Positions 15,733 through 24,111 of a stretch of DNA of 38,419 bases are shown here, piece by piece (position 1 is the stretch's first letter; each line of letters opens with the position of its first letter). The notes below the pieces were generated by a model that was not told the DNA's origin, searched no databases, and saw only the letters and a program-made list of their open reading frames with translations. The translations under genes were made by a program, and so were the position numbers. This DNA is from Caulobacter sp. (lineage in GTDB: Bacteria > Pseudomonadota > Alphaproteobacteria > Caulobacterales > Caulobacteraceae): the NCBI GenBank assembly GCA_017744495.1, contig JAGIBE010000210.1, forward strand, positions 1-38,419, read 5' to 3'.

Positions 15733-16410
15733 CTAGGCCAGGGTGAAGGCCAGCGTGCCCACGCCCTCGACGGCGCCCTCGACGCGGTCGCCCCGGCCAA
15801 TGGCGCCGACGCCCTCGGGCGTGCCGGTGAAGATCAGGTCGCCCGCCGCCAGGGTCCAAAGCTTGGAGGCCTCGGCGATGATCTCGGGGATGGTCCAGAT
15901 CATGTCGGCGATCTGGCCGGCCTGGCGCGGCCGGCCGTTGACGGTCAGGGTGATCGCGCCGTCCGGCTTGGCGCGGTCGGCCGGGACGATGGCGCTGATC
16001 GGGGCGCTGGCGTCGAATCCCTTGGCCGCGTCCCAGGGATGGCTCTTGGCCTTGGCGACGGCCTGGAGGTCGCGGCGCGTCAGATCGACCCCGACGGCAT
16101 AGCCGAACACGTGGGACAGGGCCTCCTCGACGGCGATGTTGGCGCCGCCCGATTTCAGGGCGACCACCAGCTCGATCTCGTGGTGCAGGTCGTGGGTGGC
16201 GACCGGGTAGGGGACCTTGTCGCCCAGGACCACGGCGTCGGCCGGCTTGGCGAAGAAGAACGGCGGGTCGCGGGTGTCGGCCCCCATCTCGCGGGCGTGG
16301 GCGGCGTAGTTGCGGCCGACACAGAGGATCCGGCGGACGGGGAAGACCGAGTCGCCCCCTTCGACCGGAACCGTGGATTGGGCGGGCGGGGGGAAGGCGA
16401 AGTGCGTCAT
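15733..16410 (-). CDS. Fumarylacetoacetate hydrolase-family protein (probable fumarylpyruvate hydrolase)
   Basis: This 225-residue FAH-family enzyme has the metal-binding triad Glu78 and Glu80 in LHHEIELVVAL and Asp109 in GVDLTRRDLQ. It also has the family motifs VGRNYAAHAREMG, FFAKPADAVV, PWDAAKGFD and LIFTGTPEGVG. Short members of this length are often fumarylpyruvate or acylpyruvate hydrolases rather than the longer eukaryotic-type fumarylacetoacetase. Encoded just ahead of maiA, it would cleave the isomerised ring-fission product. The absence of a dioxygenase in the window leaves gentisate versus homogentisate undecided. It is the first gene of a three-gene minus-strand operon. Confidence 0.88.
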   Translation of the reverse strand: MTHFAFPPPAQSTVPVEGGDSVFPVRRILCVGRNYAAHAREMGADTRDPPFFFAKPADAVVLGDKVPYPVATHDLHHEIELVVALKSGGANIAVEEALSHVFGYAVGVDLTRRDLQAVAKAKSHPWDAAKGFDASAPISAIVPADRAKPDGAITLTVNGRPRQAGQIADMIWTIPEIIAEASKLWTLAAGDLIFTGTPEGVGAIGRGDRVEGAVEGVGTLAFTLA

Positions 16411-16600
16411 GCCGCCTGATTAGACCCAAATCCGCGCCGCCAAAAGTCACCTTCGTCAGGACATGATCCTGCAACACGTCGGCCACGCGGCGCGTCTAAA
16501 CGTTCTTTCACTTGCCCCGACCTGCGACGACAAGGCATGACGGGAAGGTAATTGTGGCGAAAACCCGCCACGTCGACGTCGAAGGGGCCTAGGACCGACG

Positions 16601-17479
16601 ATGCTGATCATCGAGAACCTGACTCACGTCTACGCCAACGGCGTGAAGGCGCTCGACGAGGTCAGCCTGACCATACCCGCCGGCATGTACGGCCTGCTGG
16701 GCCCGAACGGGGCCGGCAAGTCGACCCTGATGCGCACCATCGCCACCCTGCAGGCCCCGACCTCGGGCCATATCCGCTTCGGCGACATCGACGTGCTCAA
16801 GTCGCCCGACCTCTTACGGCGCACCCTGGGCTACCTGCCGCAGGACTTCGGCGTCTATCCGCGCGTGTCGGCCTACGACATGCTCGACCACATGGCCGTG
16901 CTGAAGGGGATCGCCGACGCCAAGGACCGCAAGGCGGTGGTCGAGAGCCTGCTCACCCAGGTCAATCTGTGGGACGTGCGCAAGAAGGCCATCGCCGGCT
17001 TCTCGGGCGGCATGCGCCAGCGGTTCGGCATCGCCCAGGCCCTGATCGGCGACCCGCGCCTGATCATCGTCGATGAACCCACCGCCGGCCTCGACCCCGA
17101 GGAGCGCAACCGTTTCCTCAACCTGCTGGCCGAGATCGGCGAGAACGTGGTGGTGATCCTGTCGACCCACATCGTCGAGGACGTCTCGGACCTGTGCCCG
17201 GCCATGGCGATCATCTGCAACGGCAAGATCGTCAAGGAAGGCGCGCCCGCCGACCTGGTGCGCCAGCTGGACGGCCGCATCTGGAAGAAGGTCATCGACA
17301 AGGCCGAGCTCGAGGCGGCCAAGGATCGCCACCAGGTGATCTCGACACGCCTGCTGGGCGGCCGCACGGTGATCCATGTCCTGGCCGATCAGGATCCGGG
17401 GACCGGCTTCACGCCGGTCGAGGGCGGGTTGGAGGACGTCTACTTCTCCACCCTCTCCAACACCCGTCGCGCGGCCTGA
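16601..17479 (+). CDS. ABC transporter ATP-binding protein
   Basis: The 292-residue ATPase has Walker A GPNGAGKST at residues 34-42, the Q-loop in YLPQDFGVYPRV, the signature FSGGMRQR starting at Phe134, Walker B with Asp158-Glu159 (IIVDEP), and the H-loop ILSTHIVED. Its C-terminal about 70 residues resemble the accessory tail of CcmA/NatA-type exporters. It energises the permease encoded 10 bp downstream. A small hairpin GTGGCG/CGCCAC (16554-16571) sits in the 5' leader. No alternative start was favoured; the ATG at 16601 begins the conserved MLIIENL strand. Confidence 0.95.
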   Translation: MLIIENLTHVYANGVKALDEVSLTIPAGMYGLLGPNGAGKSTLMRTIATLQAPTSGHIRFGDIDVLKSPDLLRRTLGYLPQDFGVYPRVSAYDMLDHMAVLKGIADAKDRKAVVESLLTQVNLWDVRKKAIAGFSGGMRQRFGIAQALIGDPRLIIVDEPTAGLDPEERNRFLNLLAEIGENVVVILSTHIVEDVSDLCPAMAIICNGKIVKEGAPADLVRQLDGRIWKKVIDKAELEAAKDRHQVISTRLLGGRTVIHVLADQDPGTGFTPVEGGLEDVYFSTLSNTRRAA

Positions 17480-17489
17480 GGGCGATCGA

Positions 17490-20400
17490 ATGTTCGGCAA
17501 GATCGCGGGTTTCGAACTCCGCTACCAGCTGAAGTCGCCGGTCTTCTGGGTGGTGGCGGTCATCTTCTTCCTGCTGGCCTTCGCCATCACGACGGTCAGC
17601 AACATCTCGATCGGCCTTGGCCCTACCGATCATCGCAACGGCCCGTTCGCCCTGGCCCAGGCGAGCATCGTCTTCTCCCTGTTCTACATGTTCGTGACCA
17701 CGGCCTTCGTGTCGAACGTGGTGGTGCGCGACGACGAAACGGGCTTTGGCCCTATCCTGCGGGCCACGCGCCTGACCAAGTTCGACTATCTGTACGGCCG
17801 CTTCACCGGCGCGCTGCTGGCGGCGGCGATCTCGTTCCTGGTCGTGCCGGCCGCCATCTGGATCGGCTCGCACATGCCCTGGGTCGACAGCGAGCTGCTG
17901 GGCCCCAACCGCTGGGACGCCTACCTCTTCGCCTACGTCGTGGTCGCCCTGCCCACCCTGATCCTGACCTCGACCATGTTCTTCGCCCTGGCCACGGTCA
18001 CCCGGTCGATGATGTGGACCTATGTCGGGGTGATCGCCTTCCTGGTGATCTGGGTGGTGGCGAACATCGCCCTGGGCAAGCCGGAGTTCGAGCATACTGT
18101 GGCCCTTTGGGAGCCGCTGGGCGGCTCGGCCTACGGCCTGGTCAGCAAGTACTGGACCGTCAGCGAGCGCAACACGATCGTCCCGCCCCTGAGCGGGGTG
18201 CTGCTGTTCAATCGCGTCTTCGTCCTGGCCCTGTCGGCCGCCTTCCTGGTGGCGGCTCATTTCGGTTTCCGCCTGCAGTCTCCTGCGTTGTCGGGCAAGG
18301 CGCGCAAGGCCCGTCGTCGGCAGAAGCGAGCGGAAGCGGCGGCTGAAGCCCCTCCGGCCATCCTGGCGGCTCCGGTCGAACCCCGCTTCGACGGAGGCTG
18401 GGCCTGGGCCCAGCTCGTCGCCCGCACCCGGCTGGACATGGGCCAGGTGTTCAAGAGCCCGGCCTATTTCGTGCTGCTGGCCCTGGGCCTGTTCAATGCC
18501 GCCGGCTCGTTGTGGTTCGCCACCGACGACACCGGCTACGGCGGCTCGATCTATCCGCTGACCCGGATGCTGCTGAACCCGCTGATCGGCTCTTTCACCC
18601 TGATCCCGGTGATCATCTCGATCTACTACGCCGGCGAGCTGGTCTGGCGCGAGCGCGACCGCAAGACCCACGAGATCATCGACTCCACGCCTGTCGCCGA
18701 CTGGGCGTTCGTGGCGCCCAAGGTGGCGGCGATCTCGCTGGTGCTGATCTCGACCCTGCTGGTCAGCGTACTGGCGGCCGTGATCAGCCAGATGGCCCAC
18801 GGCTATCTCGGCTTCGAGTTCGACAAGTACCTCTTGTGGTACGTCATGCCGATGTCGGTGAACCTGGTGCTGACAGCGGTGCTGGCAGTGTTCCTGCAGG
18901 TGCTGGCCCCGCACAAGTTCGTCGGCTGGGGCCTGATGGTGCTCTACATCGTCGCCGGCATGACGTTCTCCAATCTTGGCTTCGAGCACCGCCTCTACAA
19001 TTATGGCGGCGGCGGACTGGTGGGGCCGATGGTTCCGACGTCCGACATCAACCGCCTGGGCAAGTTCTGGATCGGCGCCTGGTGGGTGCGGCTCTACTGG
19101 AGCGCCTTCGCCACGGGGTTGGTGGTGCTGGCCTACGCCCTCTGGCGGCGCGGGACGGAGACCCGGCTGTGGCCGCGCCTGCGTCGCCTGCCCTCGCGCC
19201 TGACCGGCAAGGCGGGCCTGACCTTCACGCTCGCCGCCGTGGTCTTCGTGGCCGCCGGCGTCTTCATCTACGTCAACACCAACGTCTGGAACCCCTACCG
19301 GACCCGGATCGACAACGAGAAGTGGCAGGCCGACTACGAGAAGACCCTGCTGGGCTTTGAGAGCACGCCCCAGCCGAAGATCGTGGCGATGAAGCTGGAC
19401 GTGGATCTCTATCCTCACGATCCGCGCATCGACACCAAGGGCGTCTACACGCTGGAGAACCGCACCGGCCAGATCCTCAAGGAAATCCACGTCCGCTTCG
19501 ACCGCGACCTGAAGGTCAAGGGCTTGTCGATCGAGGGCGCCCGCTCCAAGCAGACCTTCGACCGCTTCAACTATCGGATCTTCGCCTTCGACACGCCGAT
19601 GAAGCCGGGCGAGCGGCGGATGATGAGCTTCATCACCGAGCGCGCCCAGAGGGGTTTCCGGAACCGGGGCGACGACACCCGCGTGGTCGATAATGGGACC
19701 TTCATCGACAACACCGAGATCGCGCCGATGCTGGGCATGAGCCGCGACGGCCTGCTGCAGGACCGCGCCAAGCGCCGCAAGTACGGCCTGCCGCCCGAAC
19801 GCCGCATCCCCAAGCTGGGCGACATCGCGAGCCAGCAGTTCAACGGCCTGCGCCACGACGCCGACTTCGTGTCCTCCGACATCACGGTGACCACCGAGGC
19901 TGACCAGACGCCGATCGCGCCGGGCTACCAGGTTTCTGATCAGGTGCACGGCGGCCGTCGCACGGCCCGCTTCGTCACCGAGGCGCCGATCCTGCCCTAC
20001 ATGTCGATCCAGTCGGCCCGCTACGCCGTGGCCCGCGACCGCTACAAGGGCGTGGACCTGGCGATCTATTACGATCCGCACCATCCGTGGAACATCGCGC
20101 GAATGAAGACGGGGATGAAGGCCTCGCTCGACTACTACCAGGCCAATTTCAGCCCCTACCAGTTCCGCCAGCTGCGGTTCCAGGAGTTCCCCGGCTACGC
20201 CGACTTCGCCCAGTCGTTCGCCAATACGATCCCGTGGTCGGAGAACCTGTTCTTCATCGCCAAGTACGACGATCCCGAGAAGATCGACATGGTCACCTAT
20301 GTCGGCGCCCACGAGATCGGCCACCAGTGGTGGGCCCACCAGGTGATCGGCGCCGATCAGCAGGGCGGCACCATGCTGAGCGAGACCTTCGCCCAGTACT

Positions 20401-21101
20401 CTGCCCTGATGGTGATGAAGCGGATGTACGGCGAGGCCCAGATCCGCAAGTTCCTGAAGTTCGAGCTGAACAGCTATCTGCGGGCCCGCGGCGGCGATCC
20501 TCTGGAGGAGCAGCCCCTGGCCCGCGTCGAGAACCAACCGTACATCCACTACCGCAAGGGCTCGCTGGTCATGTACCGGCTGCAGCACGAGGTGGGCGAG
20601 GAAACGGTCAACCGCGCCCTGCGCAAGCTGATCGCCGACCACGCCTTCAAGGGCGCGCCCTATCCCACCACCCTGGACTTCCTGGCCGCCCTGCGCGCCG
20701 AAGTCCCCGCCGACAAGCAGGCCCTGATCACCGACCTGTTCGAGAAGATCACGCTCTACGATCTCAAGACCAAGACCGCGACGACGCGCAAGCTGCCCGA
20801 CGGCCGCTTCGAGACCACCCTGACCATCGAGGCCAAGAAGCTCTATGCCCAGGGTCGGGGCCAGGAGACCGCCGCGCCGCTGGACGAGGTGATGGACGTC
20901 GGCCTGTTCGCGATGGAGCCGGGCAAGAAGGGCTTCGGCCCGGACAAGGTGCTGGCCTTCGAGCGCCGCCGGATCAAGTCGGGGACCCAGACCCTGACCT
21001 TCGTCACCAAGACCGCGCCCCGTAACGCCGGGATCGACCCTTACAACTTCGTCATCGACCGCAACGGCGACGACAACGTCGCCAAGGTCGAGATGCGGTG
21101 A
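17490..21101 (+). CDS. ABC permease fused to an M1-family metallopeptidase
   Basis: This 1203-residue protein combines an ABC-2 type permease (about residues 1-600, with many hydrophobic spans and a duplicated layout, the second half starting near GWAWAQLVARTRLDMGQVF) with a large extracytoplasmic M1 aminopeptidase domain. The gluzincin site is His941-Glu942-x-x-His945 (HEIGHQWW), with the third ligand Glu965 in LSETFAQYSALMVM. The spacing between the HExxH and the Glu is one residue longer than the canonical X18. An YIHYRKGSLVMYRL segment supplies the conserved Tyr region. Related fusion proteins are known beside ABC ATPases; the substrate is unknown. The upstream ATPase and downstream thioesterase (4-nt overlap) form one operon. 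Confidence 0.9.
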   Translation: MFGKIAGFELRYQLKSPVFWVVAVIFFLLAFAITTVSNISIGLGPTDHRNGPFALAQASIVFSLFYMFVTTAFVSNVVVRDDETGFGPILRATRLTKFDYLYGRFTGALLAAAISFLVVPAAIWIGSHMPWVDSELLGPNRWDAYLFAYVVVALPTLILTSTMFFALATVTRSMMWTYVGVIAFLVIWVVANIALGKPEFEHTVALWEPLGGSAYGLVSKYWTVSERNTIVPPLSGVLLFNRVFVLALSAAFLVAAHFGFRLQSPALSGKARKARRRQKRAEAAAEAPPAILAAPVEPRFDGGWAWAQLVARTRLDMGQVFKSPAYFVLLALGLFNAAGSLWFATDDTGYGGSIYPLTRMLLNPLIGSFTLIPVIISIYYAGELVWRERDRKTHEIIDSTPVADWAFVAPKVAAISLVLISTLLVSVLAAVISQMAHGYLGFEFDKYLLWYVMPMSVNLVLTAVLAVFLQVLAPHKFVGWGLMVLYIVAGMTFSNLGFEHRLYNYGGGGLVGPMVPTSDINRLGKFWIGAWWVRLYWSAFATGLVVLAYALWRRGTETRLWPRLRRLPSRLTGKAGLTFTLAAVVFVAAGVFIYVNTNVWNPYRTRIDNEKWQADYEKTLLGFESTPQPKIVAMKLDVDLYPHDPRIDTKGVYTLENRTGQILKEIHVRFDRDLKVKGLSIEGARSKQTFDRFNYRIFAFDTPMKPGERRMMSFITERAQRGFRNRGDDTRVVDNGTFIDNTEIAPMLGMSRDGLLQDRAKRRKYGLPPERRIPKLGDIASQQFNGLRHDADFVSSDITVTTEADQTPIAPGYQVSDQVHGGRRTARFVTEAPILPYMSIQSARYAVARDRYKGVDLAIYYDPHHPWNIARMKTGMKASLDYYQANFSPYQFRQLRFQEFPGYADFAQSFANTIPWSENLFFIAKYDDPEKIDMVTYVGAHEIGHQWWAHQVIGADQQGGTMLSETFAQYSALMVMKRMYGEAQIRKFLKFELNSYLRARGGDPLEEQPLARVENQPYIHYRKGSLVMYRLQHEVGEETVNRALRKLIADHAFKGAPYPTTLDFLAALRAEVPADKQALITDLFEKITLYDLKTKTATTRKLPDGRFETTLTIEAKKLYAQGRGQETAAPLDEVMDVGLFAMEPGKKGFGPDKVLAFERRRIKSGTQTLTFVTKTAPRNAGIDPYNFVIDRNGDDNVAKVEMR

Positions 21102-21535
21102 GCGGGGATGCACCAGCTGCTGAAGGCTTGAGGCTGGACGCCGCGGCGCTGAACGCCTTCCTGGCCAAGGCCTTCCCGGAGGCCGGTCCGTATCTCCCAG
21201 AGGTGCTGGAGGCCGAGCCGGGACGGGTGCTGATGCGCCAGGCTTTCGCCAGCCGGGGCCTGCGGCCAGGCGGTCTGATCTCGGGGCCCACCCAGATGGG
21301 CATGGCCGACTCGGGGGCCTATGCGGTGATTCTGGCCCATATCGGCGAGGTGGCCATGGCGGTGACCTCGTCCCTGACCATCCACTTCCTGCGCGGGGCC
21401 AAGCCGGGCGACCTCTACGCCGAGGCGACCCTGCTCAAGCTGGGCCGGCGGATCGCCACGGTCGATGTGCTGATCTGGTCGGAATCGCGCGAGCGAGCCG
21501 CCGCCAGGGCGACGGTCGCCTACGCGATCCCTTAG
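21098..21535 (+). CDS. PaaI-type hotdog thioesterase
   Basis: The 145-residue protein fits the 4HBT/PaaI thioesterase family, which hydrolyses acyl-CoA thioesters. GGLISGPTQMGMADSGAYAVI resembles the active-site helix (HGG...aDtA type), though the usual His is replaced by Ser-Gly-Pro context. VTSSLTIHFLRGAKPGDLYAEATLLKLGRR is the characteristic beta-sheet continuation. GTG 21098 overlaps the peptidase stop (GTGA), giving translational coupling. The stop is only 7 bp from the convergent DUF4142 gene stop. The substrate is unknown. Confidence 0.85.
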   Translation: MSGDAPAAEGLRLDAAALNAFLAKAFPEAGPYLPEVLEAEPGRVLMRQAFASRGLRPGGLISGPTQMGMADSGAYAVILAHIGEVAMAVTSSLTIHFLRGAKPGDLYAEATLLKLGRRIATVDVLIWSESRERAAARATVAYAIP

Positions 21536-21542
21536 ACCAAGC

Positions 21543-22187
21543 TTAGTGCTTCTCGGCGGCCTTTTCGTTGGCCTTGGCGGTGTCCTTGCCGCTGTCGAAG
21601 CCGTTCTTCAGGCCTTCCGCCATGTTCAGGTGCTCCTGCACGGCCGGGGCCGTGGCGGCGGCGAAGGCCTTGATGGCGGCGGTGTCGCCGTCCTGGGCGT
21701 AGCGCTGCAGCAGGTTCAGGGCGGCCTGGTGGGCGTCGACCTGGTCGTCGGCGTACTTCTTGTCGAAGTCCTTGGCGTCGGCCTTGGTCAGGTCATCCAG
21801 CTTGTCCTGCAGGTCGGCGGGCAGGGCGGTCGGCGGGGTGATGGCCGCGCCCGAGGCGGCGATGGCGGCCTTCAGGTCCTCGGTGGTCTTGGTGTGGGCC
21901 TTTTCCATCTTGGCGGCGAACGCCTTGATCTCGGGATTGGTCGAGCGCTTGGCGGCCAGCTTGGCGGCCTCGATCTCGAACATGTCGCTGGCGGCGGCCT
22001 TGGCGACGAACACGTCGGCCTTGGTCTCGTCCGACGGGGTCGGGACGGTGGCGGCGGGGTTGGCGTCCGGCGTGGCGGCCTGTTCGGCCGGGGTGGCGGC
22101 GCCCTTGGTCTCGTCGGGTTTTTGGTTGCAGGCCGCGACGCTGAGGGCGGCGAACGCTGCGCCGATGATGAGAAGCTTGCGGGTCAT
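21543..22187 (-). CDS. DUF4142-family lipoprotein
   Basis: The 214-residue protein begins with a lipoprotein signal, MTRKLLIIGAAFAALSVAAC, with lipobox SVAAC at Cys20. A low-complexity Ala/Thr/Pro linker leads to the DUF4142 four-helix ferritin-like domain (about residues 55-190). That domain contains FVAKAAASDMFEIEAAKLA, KAFAAKMEKAHTKTTEDL and KYADDQVDAHQAALNLL. DUF4142 proteins are periplasmic or outer-membrane associated, of unknown activity, and commonly stress-induced in alphaproteobacteria. A one-mismatch SigT-like promoter lies 75-98 bp upstream. A hyper-charged Lys/Ala tail ends the protein. Confidence 0.9.
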   Translation of the reverse strand: MTRKLLIIGAAFAALSVAACNQKPDETKGAATPAEQAATPDANPAATVPTPSDETKADVFVAKAAASDMFEIEAAKLAAKRSTNPEIKAFAAKMEKAHTKTTEDLKAAIAASGAAITPPTALPADLQDKLDDLTKADAKDFDKKYADDQVDAHQAALNLLQRYAQDGDTAAIKAFAAATAPAVQEHLNMAEGLKNGFDSGKDTAKANEKAAEKH

Positions 22188-22260
22188 GGCTTTCTTTCCC
22201 TGCGCGTTTTTCTAGAACGTTGATCGTCCGAGGCGCCGCGCTCGCGCCCGAGGTCTAGAA

Positions 22261-22285
22261 AACTTCACGTCGCCGTGATGGTTCC
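22261..22285 (-). promoter_or_regulatory. Weak SigT (EcfG)-type promoter for the DUF4142 gene
   Basis: On the minus strand GGAAC (22281-22285) is followed after 16 nt by AGTT (22261-22264), one base from the CGTT -10 element. It points at the DUF4142 lipoprotein gene, with a leader of about 65 nt. A 9-bp inverted repeat TTTTCTAGA (22208-22216) / TCTAGAAAA (22254-22262) lies within that leader. Confidence 0.45.
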
Positions 22286-22304
22286 GTGAGCACGGAGGGG
22301 CGAA

Positions 22305-23516
22305 ATGGAGAGGGTAGGCATGGGCCAAGCGCCGCTGAAGGACCTGCGGGTCATCGAGATGGGCTCCCTGATCGCCGGGCCCTTCTGCGGTCAGGTGCTG
22401 GGCGATTTCGGCGCCGAGGTGATCAAGCTGGAGGACCCCAAGGTCGGCGACCCGATGCGCCAATGGGGCCGCACCAAACCCAAGGGTCACTCGCCCTGGT
22501 GGCCGGTGATCGGCCGCAACAAGACCTCGGTGACCTTGGACCTGCGCACCCAGGAGGGCCGCGACATCGCCCGCGCCCTGATCGACACGGCCGACGTGGT
22601 GGTCGAGAACTTCCGCCCCGGGACGCTCGAGAAATGGGGCATGGGCTATGACGAACTCGCCAAGACCAATCCCGGCCTGGTGATGGCCCGGGTCTCCGGC
22701 TTCGGCCAGACCGGTCCCTATTCGCATCGCGCCGGCTACGCCCTGATCGGCGAGGCCATGGGCGGCCTTCGCCACATCACCGGCGAGGCCGACCGGCCGC
22801 CGGCCCGGGCGGGGATCTCGATCGGCGACAGCCTGGCCGGCCTCAACGCCGCGCTCGGGGTGATGATGGCCCTGCACGCTCGCGAGCGCACCGGCAAGGG
22901 CCAGGTGGTCGATGCGGCGATCTATGAGAGCGTGCTGACGGTGATGGAGAACCTGATCACCGAATACGACCTGTCGGGTTATGTCCGCGAGCGGTCAGGC
23001 GCGATCCTGCCCGGCATCGCCCCGTCCAACGTCTATCCCACCCGCGGCGGCGAGCTGATCCTGATCGGCGCCAACCAGGACACCCTGTTCAAGCGCCTGT
23101 GCGACGCCATGGGCCGGCCCGAACTGGCCACTGACGAACGCTACCGAGACCATGCGGCCCGGGGTGTCAACCAGGCCCAGCTGGACGCCACGATCGGCGG
23201 CTGGACCGTAGAACACGACATCGAGGAACTCCTGCCTTTGCTGGAGGACGCGGGCCTGGCCGTCGGCCGGGTCTATCGCGCGCCGGACATGCTGAAGGAT
23301 CCGCAGTTCGCCGCCCGCGAGTCGATCGTCGAGGTCGCCCACCCGGTGTTCGGCAAGGTGAAGATGCAGAATGCCTTCCCGAGGCTGTCCGAGACGCCGG
23401 GCGGCGTCCGCTGGCCGGGCCCGGCCCTGGGCGAGCACACCGAGGCGGTGTTGCGCGACGTGGCCAAGCTGTCGGACGAGGCGATCGCCGGCCTGCGGGC
23501 CAAAGGGGTGATCTGA
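22305..23516 (+). CDS. CaiB/BaiF-family CoA-transferase
   Basis: This 403-residue class III CoA-transferase moves CoA between carboxylic acids through an aspartyl-CoA intermediate. LKDLRVIEMGSLIAGPFCGQ and LGDFGAEVIKLEDP are the N-terminal CoA-binding signatures, and the catalytic Asp is Asp175 in GISIGDSLAGLNA. VVVENFRPGTLEKWGMGYDEL and YDLSGYVRERSG are further family motifs. Formyl-CoA, carnitine-CoA and racemase-type members share these, so the substrate is open. The ATG at 22305 has GGAGGGG upstream; ATG 22320 with GAGAGGG is an alternative that would remove 5 residues. Its TGA overlaps the ATG of the next gene by one base. Confidence 0.92.
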   Translation: MERVGMGQAPLKDLRVIEMGSLIAGPFCGQVLGDFGAEVIKLEDPKVGDPMRQWGRTKPKGHSPWWPVIGRNKTSVTLDLRTQEGRDIARALIDTADVVVENFRPGTLEKWGMGYDELAKTNPGLVMARVSGFGQTGPYSHRAGYALIGEAMGGLRHITGEADRPPARAGISIGDSLAGLNAALGVMMALHARERTGKGQVVDAAIYESVLTVMENLITEYDLSGYVRERSGAILPGIAPSNVYPTRGGELILIGANQDTLFKRLCDAMGRPELATDERYRDHAARGVNQAQLDATIGGWTVEHDIEELLPLLEDAGLAVGRVYRAPDMLKDPQFAARESIVEVAHPVFGKVKMQNAFPRLSETPGGVRWPGPALGEHTEAVLRDVAKLSDEAIAGLRAKGVI

Positions 23517-23923
23517 TGGCGACCTACACTGGCGGCTGCCTGTGCGGCGGTCTTCGCTATGAGGCGCGGGGCGCGCCGCTGTACATGGGCCACTGCTATT
23601 GCGGCGACTGCCGCAAGGCCTCGGGCTCGGGCTTCATTCCGTTCATGGCCTTCGCCGCCAGCGACCTGACCTTCAGTGGTCCGACTCGGACCTTCGAGTC
23701 CGTCTCGGCGCGCGGCACGCCCGCCATCCGCAACACCTGCCCGGTCTGCGCCAGCCTGGTGTTCGGCGGGCCGGTGGGCGAGACCGACTCCCACACGATC
23801 TATGCCGGCTCGCTGGACGATGCGACGACGTTCCGGCCGACCGTGGCGATCTTCGTCAAGGGCAGGCCGGACTGGGCGGTGGTTCCGGAAGGGCTGGAGC
23901 AGTTCGAGGGGCTGCCGGGGTAG
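23516..23923 (+). CDS. GFA-family (Mss4-like) zinc protein
   Basis: The 135-residue protein has the GFA/Mss4-like zinc-binding arrangement: GGCLCGGLRY (Cys8, Cys10), GHCYCGDCRKASGS (a Cys-x-Cys-x-x-Cys cluster), and TCPVCASLVF late in the chain. The founding member was annotated as glutathione-dependent formaldehyde-activating enzyme, but most of the family is uncharacterised. It is translationally coupled to the CoA-transferase through a TGATG overlap. Two REPIN-like units begin 5 bp after its stop. Confidence 0.9.
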   Translation: MATYTGGCLCGGLRYEARGAPLYMGHCYCGDCRKASGSGFIPFMAFAASDLTFSGPTRTFESVSARGTPAIRNTCPVCASLVFGGPVGETDSHTIYAGSLDDATTFRPTVAIFVKGRPDWAVVPEGLEQFEGLPG

Positions 23924-23927
23924 CGGC

Positions 23928-23994
23928 GGGGACATGCACTCATCCCCCTGTATTGGCGGCTTCGCGCTGAGTTCAGGGTGAGTGCGTGTCCCCC
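23928..23994. repeat. REPIN-like inverted repeat unit 1
   Basis: GGGGACATGCACTCATCCC (23928-23946) faces the reverse complement of the same motif, GGGTGAGTGCGTGTCCCC (23976-23993). The roughly 66-67 bp unit can fold into one long hairpin. The 19-bp motif with its GGGGACA head resembles short REP sequences mobilised by REP-associated tyrosine transposases. No such transposase gene lies in this window. Confidence 0.7.
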
Positions 23995-24044
23995 GTTTCG
24001 GCCGCTGAGTTCGGGGCTAGTTCTGTGGCGCTGTGGGTGAAGCA

Positions 24045-24111
24045 GGGGACACACACTCACCGCCAACTCCGCGGATCAGCCCGCAAAGCGGTGGAATGAG
24101 TGTGCGTCCCC
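24045..24111. repeat. REPIN-like inverted repeat unit 2
   Basis: GGGGACACACACTCACCGC (24045-24063) and, inverted, GGAATGAGTGTGCGTCCCC (24093-24111) flank a 29-bp core containing CCGC/GCGG arms. The unit has the same 67-bp length and orientation as unit 1 and lies 50 bp after it. The four motif copies agree at GGGGAC and CACTCA and vary between. Confidence 0.7.

Noticed and set aside
17409-21113. A 1234-codon open frame antisense to the permease-peptidase gene
   Set aside because: Same GC3 artefact: composition is aberrant and there is no recognisable domain.
23928-24111. CRISPR array
   Set aside because: The repeats alternate in orientation, form hairpins, and there are only four with unequal spacers; no cas genes are present. 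REPIN-like units explain them better.
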